Of a DNA stretch of 54,886 nucleotides, positions 7,954 through 16,340 are shown one piece after another. This DNA is from Acetobacteraceae bacterium (GTDB lineage Bacteria > Pseudomonadota > Alphaproteobacteria > Acetobacterales > Acetobacteraceae). Made by a program: the position numbers and the translations under genes. The notes beneath the pieces are model-generated. The model was not told the DNA's origin and did not search any database. It worked only from the letters and a program-made list of their open reading frames with translations. Location: NCBI GenBank assembly GCA_947371015.1, contig CANBNK010000020.1, positions 1 to 54,886 of the forward strand, in the 5' to 3' direction. Position 1 is the stretch's first letter, and every line of letters begins with the position of its first letter.

Positions 7954-9486
7954 ATGGCGCGGCGGAATGTGTTGTTCATTGTGGTGGACCAGTGGCGCGC
8001 GGACTTCGTGCCGAAGCTCGGCGCCGATTTCCTGCGCACGCCGAACCTGGATCGGCTGTGTGCGGAAGGCGTGACCTTCGCCAACCACGTGACCAATGCG
8101 GTCCCCTGCGGACCCGCTCGCGCCAGCCTGCTGACCGGGCTGTACCTGATGAACCATCGGGCGGTGCAGAATACCGTGCCGCTGGACGCGCGGCACTTCA
8201 ACCTGGGCAAGGCGCTGCGCCGCACCGGCTATGACCCCGCGCTGATCGGCTACACCACCACCACGCCGGACCCGCGCAGCACTGGCCCGAAGGACCCGCG
8301 CTTCACCCATCTGGGCGAGACGATGGACGGCTTCCGCAACGTCGGCGACTTCGAGCCGACGATGGACGGCTATTTCGGCTGGCTGGCCAACAAGGGCTAC
8401 AAGCTGCCGGAAAAGCGCGAGGACATCTGGCTGCCGGAAGGCGAGGACGCCGTCCCCGGCGTGACCGACCGCCCCTGCCGCGTGCCAGCGGAACTTTCTG
8501 ATAGCGCCTACTTCACCGACCGGGCGCTGAGCTACCTGAAGGGCAAGGGCGAGCAGCCCTGGTTCCTGCACCTCGGCTACTACCGGCCGCACCCGCCCTT
8601 CATCGCGCCGGCGCCTTACCACGCCATGTACCGCGCCGAGGACATGCCGGCGCCGGTACGCGCGGCGAGCGTGGCGGCGGAAGCGGCGCAGCACCCGCTG
8701 CTGGATTTCTACGTCAACGGCATTCCGCAGGGCAGCTTCTTCCACGGTGCTGGCGGCGCCGCCAGCGGGCTGGACGAAGCCGCGGTGCGGCAGATGCGCG
8801 CGACCTATGCCGGGCTGATCACCGAGGTGGATGACAACCTCGGCCGCGTCTTCGCGTATCTGGATGAGACCGACCAGTGGAAGGACACGCTGGTCGTCTT
8901 CACCAGCGACCACGGCGAGCAGCTGGGCGACCACCATCTGCTCGGCAAGATCGGCTACTTCGACGAAAGCTTCCGCGTGCCGCTGGTGGTCAAGGACCCC
9001 GACCACGCCGGCCGCGCCGGCCAGGTGGAGCGCGCGCCGACCGAAGCGGTGGACATCATGCCGACCATCCTCGACTGGCTCGGCGGTGAAATCCCGCGCG
9101 CCTGCGACGGTGCCTCGCTGCTGCCCTTCATGGCCGGTGGTGCGCCCAAGGGCTGGCGCGACCTGCTGCATTACGAGTTCGACTTCCGCGACGTGATCTT
9201 CAGCAGTGGCCGGCCGGAAGGCGCGCTGGGGCTGGAGATGGACCAGTGCTCGCTCTGCGTCGTGCAGGACGACAAGCACAAGTATGTGCATTTCGCCGCG
9301 CTGCCGCCGCTGTTCTTCGACTTGGGCGAGGACCCGGCGCAACTGCGCAACCTGGCGGAAGACCCCGCCTATGCCGTGCTGGTGAAGGAGTACGCGCAGC
9401 GTGCCCTTTCCTGGCGGCTGAACCACGCCGAACGAACCCTCACCGCCTATCGCGGCTCGCGCACGGGCCTGGAGAATCGCCGATGA
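7954..9486 (+). CDS. Phosphonate monoester hydrolase / sulfatase superfamily enzyme (formylglycine type)
   Basis: 510 aa. The motif CGPARASLLTG begins at Cys52 and fits C-x-P-x-R, the signal for conversion of Cys to formylglycine, the catalytic nucleophile of sulfatases. Asp12 in VDQW and the later TSDHGEQLGDHHLLGK supply metal ligands. Long stretches (for example GYYRPHPPF and DHHLLGKIGY) match my memory of rhizobial and Burkholderia phosphonate monoester hydrolases. Those enzymes also cleave phosphodiesters, sulfate esters and sulfonates. There is no signal peptide, so it acts in the cytoplasm. GGAGG precedes the ATG. Its stop overlaps the next SBP start as ATGA, making it the first gene of the importer B operon. 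Maturation needs a formylglycine-generating enzyme not present in this window. Confidence 0.93.
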   Translation: MARRNVLFIVVDQWRADFVPKLGADFLRTPNLDRLCAEGVTFANHVTNAVPCGPARASLLTGLYLMNHRAVQNTVPLDARHFNLGKALRRTGYDPALIGYTTTTPDPRSTGPKDPRFTHLGETMDGFRNVGDFEPTMDGYFGWLANKGYKLPEKREDIWLPEGEDAVPGVTDRPCRVPAELSDSAYFTDRALSYLKGKGEQPWFLHLGYYRPHPPFIAPAPYHAMYRAEDMPAPVRAASVAAEAAQHPLLDFYVNGIPQGSFFHGAGGAASGLDEAAVRQMRATYAGLITEVDDNLGRVFAYLDETDQWKDTLVVFTSDHGEQLGDHHLLGKIGYFDESFRVPLVVKDPDHAGRAGQVERAPTEAVDIMPTILDWLGGEIPRACDGASLLPFMAGGAPKGWRDLLHYEFDFRDVIFSSGRPEGALGLEMDQCSLCVVQDDKHKYVHFAALPPLFFDLGEDPAQLRNLAEDPAYAVLVKEYAQRALSWRLNHAERTLTAYRGSRTGLENRR

Positions 9487-11120
9487 GCAAGCTCAACCGT
9501 CGTCAGGTTCTGGCCCTCGGGGCCGCCATGCCGCTGCCCTTGGCAGCGCCCGCGCTGGCGCAGGCGGATACGCGCCCGGTGGTGACCGTGGCGGTGCAGA
9601 AGATCAGCAACACCAACTCGCTGGAGCCGCTGCGCGAGCAGAGCAATGTCGGCGAGCGGGTGTTCCTGACCTCGCTGTTCGAGGGGCTGATCGGCCGCAA
9701 CTACCAGGGCGCCTTGCAGGACGAGGCGATGCTGGCGACCAGCTGGAAGCGGATCGACGACCGCACGGTTGAGTTCTCCCTGCGGCAGGGCGTGAAGTTC
9801 CACAATGGCGAGACCATGACCGCCGAGGACGTGGCCTATTCCTTCGGCCCGGAACGCATGTTCGGGCCGGAAGGCATGCGCCCGGATTTGCAGGGCCAGA
9901 CCATGCGGACCACGGCCGAGATCACCTCGCTGGCCGGCAAGAGCCTGCCGCCGGAAGTGCCGGCCATCGCGCGGCGCATGCTGCCGGCCCTGGAGAAGGT
10001 CGAGATCGTCGACCGCCACACGGTGCGCTTCGTCAACCGCACGCCGGATGTGGTGCTGGAAGGCCGGTTGTCGCGCATCGGCAGCGAGATCGTCTCGCGC
10101 CGCGGTTTTGAGAGTGCGACGAGCTGGCTGGAATGGGCCCGCAAGCCGGTGACATCAGGCCCGTACAAGGTGCGGGAATTCCGCGCCGACAGCATGCTGA
10201 TCCTGGACGCGCATGACGAGTACTGGGGCGGCCGCCCGCCGATCAAGGAACTGCGCTTCGTCGAGGTGCCGGAGGTTTCCAGCCGCATCAACGGGCTGCT
10301 GAGCGGCCAGTACACCATGGCCACCGACCTGCCGCCGGACCAGATCGAAACCATCGAACGCAACCGCGCCTTCGAGGTCAAGGGCAGCACCATCCTGAAC
10401 CACCGTATCACGGTGTTCGACAAGAACCACCCGCAGCTGCGCGATGCCCGTGTGCGCCGCGCCTTCACCCACGCGATCGACCGCCAGGCTATTGTGGATG
10501 CGCTGTGGGGCGGCCGCACCGCGGTGCCGAAGGGGCTGCAATGGGAGTTCTACGGCCCGATGTACCAGGCTGACTGGAGCGTGCCCAAGTTCGACCAGGC
10601 CGAGGCGCGCCGCCTGCTGCGCGAGGCCGGCTACAAGGGCGAGCCGATCCCCTACCGCCTGCTGAACAACTACTACACCAACCAGGTCGCGACCGCGCAG
10701 GTGTTGGTGGAGATGTGGCGTGCCGTTGGCCTGAACGTACAGATCGAGATGAAGGAGAACTGGCAGCAGATCTTCGACACCTCCTCCCAGCGCGGCATCC
10801 GCGACTGGTCCAACTCGGCGGCGTTCAACGACCCGGTTTCCTCCCTGGTGAACCAGCATGGCCCGAACGGCCAGCAGCAGCAGATGGGCGAGTGGACGAA
10901 TGAGGAGATGAACCGGCTTTCGGTGGAACTGGAAACCAGCACCGACCGCGCGCGTCGCCGCGCCGTGTTCCGCCGCCTGCTGGAGATCGCCGAGCGCGAA
11001 GACCCCGCCTATACCGTGCTGCACCAGAACGCGACCTTCACCGCCAAGCGGCGTGACCTGAAATGGCAGGCGGCGCCCGCTTTCGCGATGGACTTCCGCG
11101 CCAAGAACTGGGGCGGCTGA
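9483..11120 (+). CDS. Family 5 ABC solute-binding protein, paralogue 1 (importer B)
   Basis: 545 aa. The start is the ATG at 9483, chosen because it opens a Tat-like signal (twin Arg at 6-7, hydrophobic core, cleavage near ALAQA) and overlaps the hydrolase stop as ATGA; in-frame codons upstream lie inside the hydrolase gene. SBP_bac_5 features are FSLRQGVKFHNGETMTAEDV, AFTHAIDRQAIVDALWGG and a C-terminal VLHQNATFTAKRRDL block. It is clearly homologous to the next SBP and to the last SBP of the operon (shared REQSNVG, LLNNYYTNQ and VEMWRAVGLNV). It is exported to the periplasm as a receptor for importer B. It is the longest of the three, with an extra YSFGPERMFGPEG insertion. Confidence 0.93.
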   Translation: MSKLNRRQVLALGAAMPLPLAAPALAQADTRPVVTVAVQKISNTNSLEPLREQSNVGERVFLTSLFEGLIGRNYQGALQDEAMLATSWKRIDDRTVEFSLRQGVKFHNGETMTAEDVAYSFGPERMFGPEGMRPDLQGQTMRTTAEITSLAGKSLPPEVPAIARRMLPALEKVEIVDRHTVRFVNRTPDVVLEGRLSRIGSEIVSRRGFESATSWLEWARKPVTSGPYKVREFRADSMLILDAHDEYWGGRPPIKELRFVEVPEVSSRINGLLSGQYTMATDLPPDQIETIERNRAFEVKGSTILNHRITVFDKNHPQLRDARVRRAFTHAIDRQAIVDALWGGRTAVPKGLQWEFYGPMYQADWSVPKFDQAEARRLLREAGYKGEPIPYRLLNNYYTNQVATAQVLVEMWRAVGLNVQIEMKENWQQIFDTSSQRGIRDWSNSAAFNDPVSSLVNQHGPNGQQQQMGEWTNEEMNRLSVELETSTDRARRRAVFRRLLEIAEREDPAYTVLHQNATFTAKRRDLKWQAAPAFAMDFRAKNWGG

Positions 11121-12676
11121 TGCGCCTGACCCGTCGCGCCGCGCTGGCCTCCGCGGTGCTGGCCACACCTGCCCTGGCGCAGGCGGACCAGCGGCCGATG
11201 CTGACGGTGGCGGTGCAGAAGCTGTCCAACTCCAACACGCTGGAAACGCCGCGCGAACAGTCCAATGTCGGCTTCCGCCTGTCGCCCAGCTATGCCGAGC
11301 CGCTGATCGGCAGCGACTGGCAGGGCGACCTCTCGGCGGTGCCGGGGCTGGCCACCGAATGGCGCCGGGTGGATGACCGCACCGTGGAGTTCACGCTGCG
11401 CGACGGCGTGCGCTTCCATGACGGCCGCACCATGACGGCCGAAGACGTGGTGTTCAGCTTCACCGAACGCCTGCAGGGCGGCCCAGGCCATGCGGTGCCA
11501 CCGGAGATTCCGGCGGTGGCCGGCCGCACCTTCCCCGGCTTCGAGCGGATGGAGATCGTGCGGCCCGGCGTGGTGCGCTACGTCAACCGCGTGCCGGATG
11601 TGACGCTGGAAGGCCGGCTGGCGCAGAATATCGGCGTGGTGCTGTCGCAGGATGCCTGGGGCCGCAGCGCCAACTGGATGGAATGGGCGCGTCGTCCCAT
11701 CGGCACCGGGCCGTATCGCGTGGCGGAATATCGCCCCGACCATTCCCTGGTGCTGGAAGCGCATGACGACTACTGGGGCGGCCGGCCGCCGGCGCGGCGC
11801 ATCCGCTTCCTGGAAGTGGCGGAGGTTTCCAGCCGGGTGAACGGGCTGTTCGCCGGCGAGTTCGACTTTGCCTGCGACATGCCGCCGGACCAGGTGCCGG
11901 TGGTGGAGCGCAATGCGCGCTTCGAGGTACTGGGCGCGCCGATCAACAATATCCGCCTGCTGGCCTTCGACCAGACGCATCCGCAACTGGCCAACCCGCT
12001 GGTGCGCCGCGCGCTGAGCCATGCGGTGGACCGCCAGGTGATCGTCGAGACACTGTGGGCCGGGCGCACGCGCATCCCGAAGGGGTTGCAGCTGGAGTAT
12101 TTCAACGAGACCTTCGTCACCGGCTGGGACGTGCCCGCCTACGACCCCGCCGAGGCTCGCCGCCTGCTGCGCCAGGCCAACTACCGTGGCGAGCCGATCC
12201 CGTATCGGCTGCTGAACAATTACTACACCAACCAGGTCGCCAATGCGCAGATCATGGTTGAGATGTGGCGCGCGGTCGGCGTCAACGTCGTGGTGGAGAT
12301 GAAGGAGAACTTCTCCCAGACGGTGGAACGCGGCGCGACGCGCGCGCTGCATGACTGGTCCAGTACCTCGCTGTTTGCCGACCCCGTGTCTGGCCTGGTG
12401 CGCAGCCTGGGGCCGCGCGGCGACATGGCGCTGGCCGGCGAATGGCAGAACGCCGAGTTCCACGCGCTGTGCGGTGTGCTGGAGACCTCCACCGACCGGG
12501 CCGCGCGCCGCGCCGCGCATCGCCGTATGCTGGAGATTGCCGAACGCGAGGACCCCGCCTGCATGGTGCTGCACCAGGCGGCCAACTTCACCGCCAAGCG
12601 GCGGGACATCCAGTGGCGTGCGGCTAAGGCTTGGACCATGGATTTCCGCGCCAGCAATCTGCGGTTCCCCGCGTGA
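11120..12676 (+). CDS. Family 5 ABC solute-binding protein, paralogue 2 (importer B)
   Basis: 518 aa. ATG at 11120 shares one base with the upstream stop (TGATG). The Tat-like leader is MRLTRRAALASAV with cleavage near ALAQA. It is a tandem paralogue of the preceding SBP: same order of blocks, including TVAVQKLSNSNTLE, MPPDQVPVVERN, LLNNYYTNQVANAQ and VLHQAANFTAKRRDI. It differs in the region just after the AVDRQ helix (VIVETLWAGRTRIPKG, then EYFNETF), where paralogues 1 and 3 resemble each other. Its divergence there suggests a different ligand range. It is predicted to be periplasmic and to share the single permease set encoded downstream. Confidence 0.93.
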   Translation: MRLTRRAALASAVLATPALAQADQRPMLTVAVQKLSNSNTLETPREQSNVGFRLSPSYAEPLIGSDWQGDLSAVPGLATEWRRVDDRTVEFTLRDGVRFHDGRTMTAEDVVFSFTERLQGGPGHAVPPEIPAVAGRTFPGFERMEIVRPGVVRYVNRVPDVTLEGRLAQNIGVVLSQDAWGRSANWMEWARRPIGTGPYRVAEYRPDHSLVLEAHDDYWGGRPPARRIRFLEVAEVSSRVNGLFAGEFDFACDMPPDQVPVVERNARFEVLGAPINNIRLLAFDQTHPQLANPLVRRALSHAVDRQVIVETLWAGRTRIPKGLQLEYFNETFVTGWDVPAYDPAEARRLLRQANYRGEPIPYRLLNNYYTNQVANAQIMVEMWRAVGVNVVVEMKENFSQTVERGATRALHDWSSTSLFADPVSGLVRSLGPRGDMALAGEWQNAEFHALCGVLETSTDRAARRAAHRRMLEIAEREDPACMVLHQAANFTAKRRDIQWRAAKAWTMDFRASNLRFPA

Positions 12677-13644
12677 CGACGGCGCCGCTGCTGCAACTGG
12701 CCGGCCTCAGCATTGCCTTTGGCGGTGCCACGGTGGTGCACGGCATCGACCTTGCCATCGCACCGGGCGAAGCGCTGGGCATGGTCGGCGAAAGCGGCTG
12801 CGGCAAGAGCGTGACCTGGCTGGCGGCGCTGGGCCTGCTGCCGGCGAAGGCGCGCGTGGGCGGCAGCGTCAAGCTGGGCGGCGAGGAGATTTTGCACGCC
12901 GCGCCGGCCACGCTGGAGCGTGTGCGCGGCGGCCGCGTGGCGATGATCTTCCAGGACCCTGCCAGCGCGCTGAACCCGGTGCATCGGCTGGGCCGCCAGG
13001 TGCAGGAAGCGCTGCGGCTGCATCGCGGGCTGGGCGGTGCGTCGGCGCGGGCGGAAGCGAAGCGACTGTTCGACCTGGTCGGCATTCCGGATGCGGCGCG
13101 CCGGCTCGACGCCTTTCCGCATGAACTCAGCGGCGGACAGAATCAGCGGGTGATGATCGCCATGGCGCTGGCCGGCCAGCCGGAACTGCTGGTGGCGGAT
13201 GAGCCGACCACGGCGCTGGACGTGACCATCCAGGCGCAGATTTTGGAACTTTTACAGACGCTGCGGCGAGAGCTAGGCATGGCGCTGGTGCTGATCAGCC
13301 ACGACCTGGGCGTGGTGGCGGAGGTCTGCGACCGCGTGGCGGTTATGTATGCGGGAAGATTGGTGGAGGAAGCGCCGGCCGCGCGCTTCTTCGCCGGCCC
13401 GCGCCACCCCTATGCGCAGGGGCTGATGGCCGCGTTGCCGCCGCTGGACGGCCCGCGTGCGCCCTTGCTGGCTATTCCCGGTGGCGTGCCGGAGCCGGGT
13501 GCGCTGCCGGCTGGCTGCGCCTTCGCACCGCGCTGCGCGGCGTCTCAGCCGGCCTGTGAAGCGGCGCCGCCCGTCGCGCAGCTTGTCTCGCCGGACCACG
13601 CCGTGGCCTGCCGCCGCGCCAACGAATGGAGCCTGGCGGCATGA
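12673..13644 (+). CDS. Peptide/nickel-type ABC importer ATPase, OppD/DppD type (importer B)
   Basis: 323 aa if translation starts at the GTG of the GTGA overlap with the SBP stop (12673). An upstream ATG at 12631 would add 14 non-conserved residues encoded inside the SBP gene, so I reject it. Nucleotide-binding motifs: [38 protein letters not shown] and LISHDLG. The C-terminal CAFAPRC extension typical of peptide importers is present. The downstream ATPase starts within its stop codon (ATGA). It supplies ATP hydrolysis for importer B with the 315-aa partner. Confidence 0.93.
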   Translation: MTTAPLLQLAGLSIAFGGATVVHGIDLAIAPGEALGMVGESGCGKSVTWLAALGLLPAKARVGGSVKLGGEEILHAAPATLERVRGGRVAMIFQDPASALNPVHRLGRQVQEALRLHRGLGGASARAEAKRLFDLVGIPDAARRLDAFPHELSGGQNQRVMIAMALAGQPELLVADEPTTALDVTIQAQILELLQTLRRELGMALVLISHDLGVVAEVCDRVAVMYAGRLVEEAPAARFFAGPRHPYAQGLMAALPPLDGPRAPLLAIPGGVPEPGALPAGCAFAPRCAASQPACEAAPPVAQLVSPDHAVACRRANEWSLAA

Positions 13645-14588
13645 CCCCGCTGCTGCAGGCGAGCGGCCTGGTACGGCGCTACACCATGCGGCGCGAGCTG
13701 CTCGGCCGTCCCGTGGTGGTGCAGGCGGTGGACGGCGTTTCGCTGCACCTGGAACGTGGCCGGACACTGGGGCTGGTAGGGGAAAGCGGCTGCGGCAAGT
13801 CCACCACCGGACGCCTGGTGCTGGGGCTGGAGACGCCGGACGAAGGCAGCGTCAGCTTCGCCGGTGCGCCGATGCCTCTGCTGGGCAGCGCGGCCTGGCG
13901 CGCCAGCCGCGCGCGCATGCAGATGGTGTATCAGGACCCCTTGGGCGCCCTGGACCGGCGGCTGCCGATTGGCGTGCAGGTGGCGGAACCGGCGGCGATC
14001 CATGGCGTGGCGCCGCGCGTGGCGGAATTGCTGGCCGCGGTGGGGCTGCGGCCGGACCAGGCCGTGCAATACCCGCATGAACTCTCGGGCGGCCAGCGGC
14101 AGCGCGCGGTGCTGGCGCGCGCCTTGGCGACCGAACCGGAATTGCTGGTTTGCGACGAGCCGATCAGCGCGCTCGACGTCTCGATCCAGGCACAGGTGAT
14201 GAACCTGCTGGTGGAGTTGCAGCAGCGCTTCGGCATGGCGCTGCTGTTCATCAGCCACGACCTGCGGGCGGTGCGGCAGATGAGCCACCGGGTCGCGGTG
14301 ATGTATCTTGGCCGCATCGTCGAGGAAGGCGAGCCGGACGCGGTGCTGCATACTCCGGCGCACCCTTATTCCCGCGCGCTGGTCAGCGCCATTCCGCACC
14401 CCAGCCGGCGTGGCCAGCCGCGCCAGGTGTTGCAGGGCGACCCGCCGAACCCGGCGGACCGACCTTCCGGCTGCGCCTTTCACCCGCGCTGCCCGGTGGC
14501 CGTGGCGCGCTGCGCCGCGGAAGCACCGGTGCTGCGGGCGGTGGGTGCCGGCCGGCGCGTCGCCTGCCATTTGGCGGAGGCGGCCTGA
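13641..14588 (+). CDS. Peptide/nickel-type ABC importer ATPase, OppF/DppF type (importer B)
   Basis: 315 aa from ATG 13641, which overlaps the previous stop as ATGA. It has the longer OppF-type N terminus (YTMRRELLGRPVVVQAVDGV), Walker [11 protein letters not shown]-loop YQDP, signature LSGGQRQRAVLARAL, Walker B LVCDEPISALD and H-loop FISHDL. The C-terminal FHPRCPVA extension is present. Its stop overlaps the permease start by one base. It works with the D-type ATPase on the cytoplasmic side. Confidence 0.94.
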   Translation: MTPLLQASGLVRRYTMRRELLGRPVVVQAVDGVSLHLERGRTLGLVGESGCGKSTTGRLVLGLETPDEGSVSFAGAPMPLLGSAAWRASRARMQMVYQDPLGALDRRLPIGVQVAEPAAIHGVAPRVAELLAAVGLRPDQAVQYPHELSGGQRQRAVLARALATEPELLVCDEPISALDVSIQAQVMNLLVELQQRFGMALLFISHDLRAVRQMSHRVAVMYLGRIVEEGEPDAVLHTPAHPYSRALVSAIPHPSRRGQPRQVLQGDPPNPADRPSGCAFHPRCPVAVARCAAEAPVLRAVGAGRRVACHLAEAA

Positions 14589-15514
14589 TGCTGCGGTTCC
14601 TGACGTTGCGCCTGGTGCGCGCGGTGTTGACCATCGCGCTGGTGGTGACCTTCGCCTTCGTGGTGCTGCGGCTTTCCGGCGACCCGGCGTTGCTGATCAT
14701 GAGTGTGGATGCGCCGCCCGAAGCGGTGGCCGCCTTCCGCAAGGCCTGGGGCCTGGATGAGCCGCTATGGCAGCAATACCTCAGCTATTTCGGCGCCATC
14801 GCCAGCGGCGACCTGGGGCGTTCGATGCGCGACGGGCGTGATGCCATCGTACTGGTGGGGGAGCGCATTCCGGCGACGCTGGCGCTGACCGTGCCGGCGC
14901 TGCTGATCAAGCTGGGGCTGGGCATTCCCGCCGGCGTCTATGCGGCGCTGCATCGGAATTCCTGGGCGGACAGGTTGGTGATGTTCCTGGCCGTGGCCGG
15001 CTTCACCGTGCCGTCCTTCGTACTGGGCTTGCTGCTGGTGCTGGTGTTTGCGGTGCAGTTGGGTTGGCTGCCCTCCGGCGGGCAGGACAGTTGGCGGCAT
15101 GCGGTGCTGCCGGTCATCACGATGGGCGTCGGCGGTGCCGCGGTGCTGGCGCGCTTTACCCGCAGCGCGATGCTTGAGGTGCTGGGCCAGAGCTACATCC
15201 GCACCGCGTCAGCCAAGGGCGTGCCCTGGGCGCAGGTGGTGCGCGGCCATGCGCTGCCGAATGCCGCGATCCCGACCGTGACCATCATCGGCTTCATGGT
15301 CGGCAGCCTGATCGCCGGCGCCGTGGTGGTGGAGAGCGTGTTCTCCTGGCCCGGGGTCGGTCGGTTGCTGGTGGTGGCGGTGGCGAACCGCGATTTGGCT
15401 GTCGTGCAATGCATCCTGCTGCTGGTCGCCGCCACCATGGTCACCGCCAACCTGGTGGTGGATTTGCTGTATGGCGCGCTGGACCCGCGCCTTCGCCGCG
15501 GAGGGTCGCGCTGA
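14588..15514 (+). CDS. ABC importer permease, OppB/DppB type (importer B)
   Basis: 308 aa from ATG 14588 (TGATG junction). An N-terminal membrane helix comes first, then KAWGLDEPLWQQYLSYFG and GRSMRDGRDAIVLVGERIP, the usual first periplasmic part of DppB permeases. Five more hydrophobic helices follow. The coupling loop reads GHALPNAAIPTVTIIG. It forms the channel of importer B with the next gene, to which it is also joined by a one-base stop/start overlap. Confidence 0.93.
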   Translation: MLRFLTLRLVRAVLTIALVVTFAFVVLRLSGDPALLIMSVDAPPEAVAAFRKAWGLDEPLWQQYLSYFGAIASGDLGRSMRDGRDAIVLVGERIPATLALTVPALLIKLGLGIPAGVYAALHRNSWADRLVMFLAVAGFTVPSFVLGLLLVLVFAVQLGWLPSGGQDSWRHAVLPVITMGVGGAAVLARFTRSAMLEVLGQSYIRTASAKGVPWAQVVRGHALPNAAIPTVTIIGFMVGSLIAGAVVVESVFSWPGVGRLLVVAVANRDLAVVQCILLLVAATMVTANLVVDLLYGALDPRLRRGGSR

Positions 15515-16329
15515 TGCCGGTCGCGGTACGCGTGGCGCTGGGCTGGCTTGCGTTGATGCTGGCGGTGGCGCTGCTGGCCGATCTCATCATGCCCTACGGC
15601 ACCACGGCGCTGGACCTGCGCAACCGGCTGGCGCCGCCGGCCTTCATGGGCGGCACCTGGCTGCATCTGCTGGGCACGGATGAACTGGGACGCGACGTGC
15701 TGTCGCGGCTCATCGCCTCCATCCGCATGAGCCTGGTCATCGCCTTCGGCGCGACGCTGATCTCGGCCAGCTTCGGCACCACGCTGGGCTTCCTCGCCGC
15801 GCATTTCCGCGGCGCGGTGGAGCAGCTGGTCATGGCACTGGCGGACTTCCAGGCGGCCATGCCGTTCCTGATCCTGGCGCTTTCGGTGCTGGCCTTCTTC
15901 GGCAATGCGCTGGGGCTGCTGGTGCTGCTGCTGGGGTTGCATGGCTGGGAACGCTATGCGCGCATCGCCCGCGGGTTGGCGGTTTCGGCCGGCGCGCAGG
16001 GCTATGCGGCGGCGGTGCGGCAGTTGGGCGCCTCGCCGCTGCGGCTGTATGGCCGCCATGTGCTGCCCAATATCGCCTCCACGCTCATCGTCTCCATGAC
16101 GCTGGTCTTCCCGGAGGTGATCCTGCTGGAAAGTGGGCTCAGCTTCCTCGGCCTCGGCGTGCAACCGCCGGCGACGTCGCTGGGCAACATGGTCGGCTAC
16201 GGGCGGGAATACCTGACGCGCGCGCCGTGGATATTGCTGTCGCCGGCCTCGATCATCGTGCTGACCACGCTGTCGGTCTCCCTGGTGGGGGATTGGCTGC
16301 GCGACCGGCTGGACCCCACCCTGCGCTGA
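15514..16329 (+). CDS. ABC importer permease, OppC/DppC type (importer B)
   Basis: 271 aa from ATG 15514. It has an OppC-type N-terminal helix followed by HLLGTDELGRDVLSRLIASI, and further helices with the coupling segment RHVLPNIASTLIV. The LESGLSFLGLGVQPP block near the C terminus is characteristic of this permease class. It is the partner of the OppB-type subunit. Eleven bases separate its stop from the third SBP gene of the operon. Confidence 0.93.
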   Translation: MPVAVRVALGWLALMLAVALLADLIMPYGTTALDLRNRLAPPAFMGGTWLHLLGTDELGRDVLSRLIASIRMSLVIAFGATLISASFGTTLGFLAAHFRGAVEQLVMALADFQAAMPFLILALSVLAFFGNALGLLVLLLGLHGWERYARIARGLAVSAGAQGYAAAVRQLGASPLRLYGRHVLPNIASTLIVSMTLVFPEVILLESGLSFLGLGVQPPATSLGNMVGYGREYLTRAPWILLSPASIIVLTTLSVSLVGDWLRDRLDPTLR

Positions 16330-16340
16330 AGGATACCGCC

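Noticed and set aside
12631-12672. Upstream ATG for the importer B D-type ATPase
   Set aside because: The added residues are encoded within the SBP gene and are not conserved. The GTG in the GTGA overlap matches the coupling pattern of the operon.
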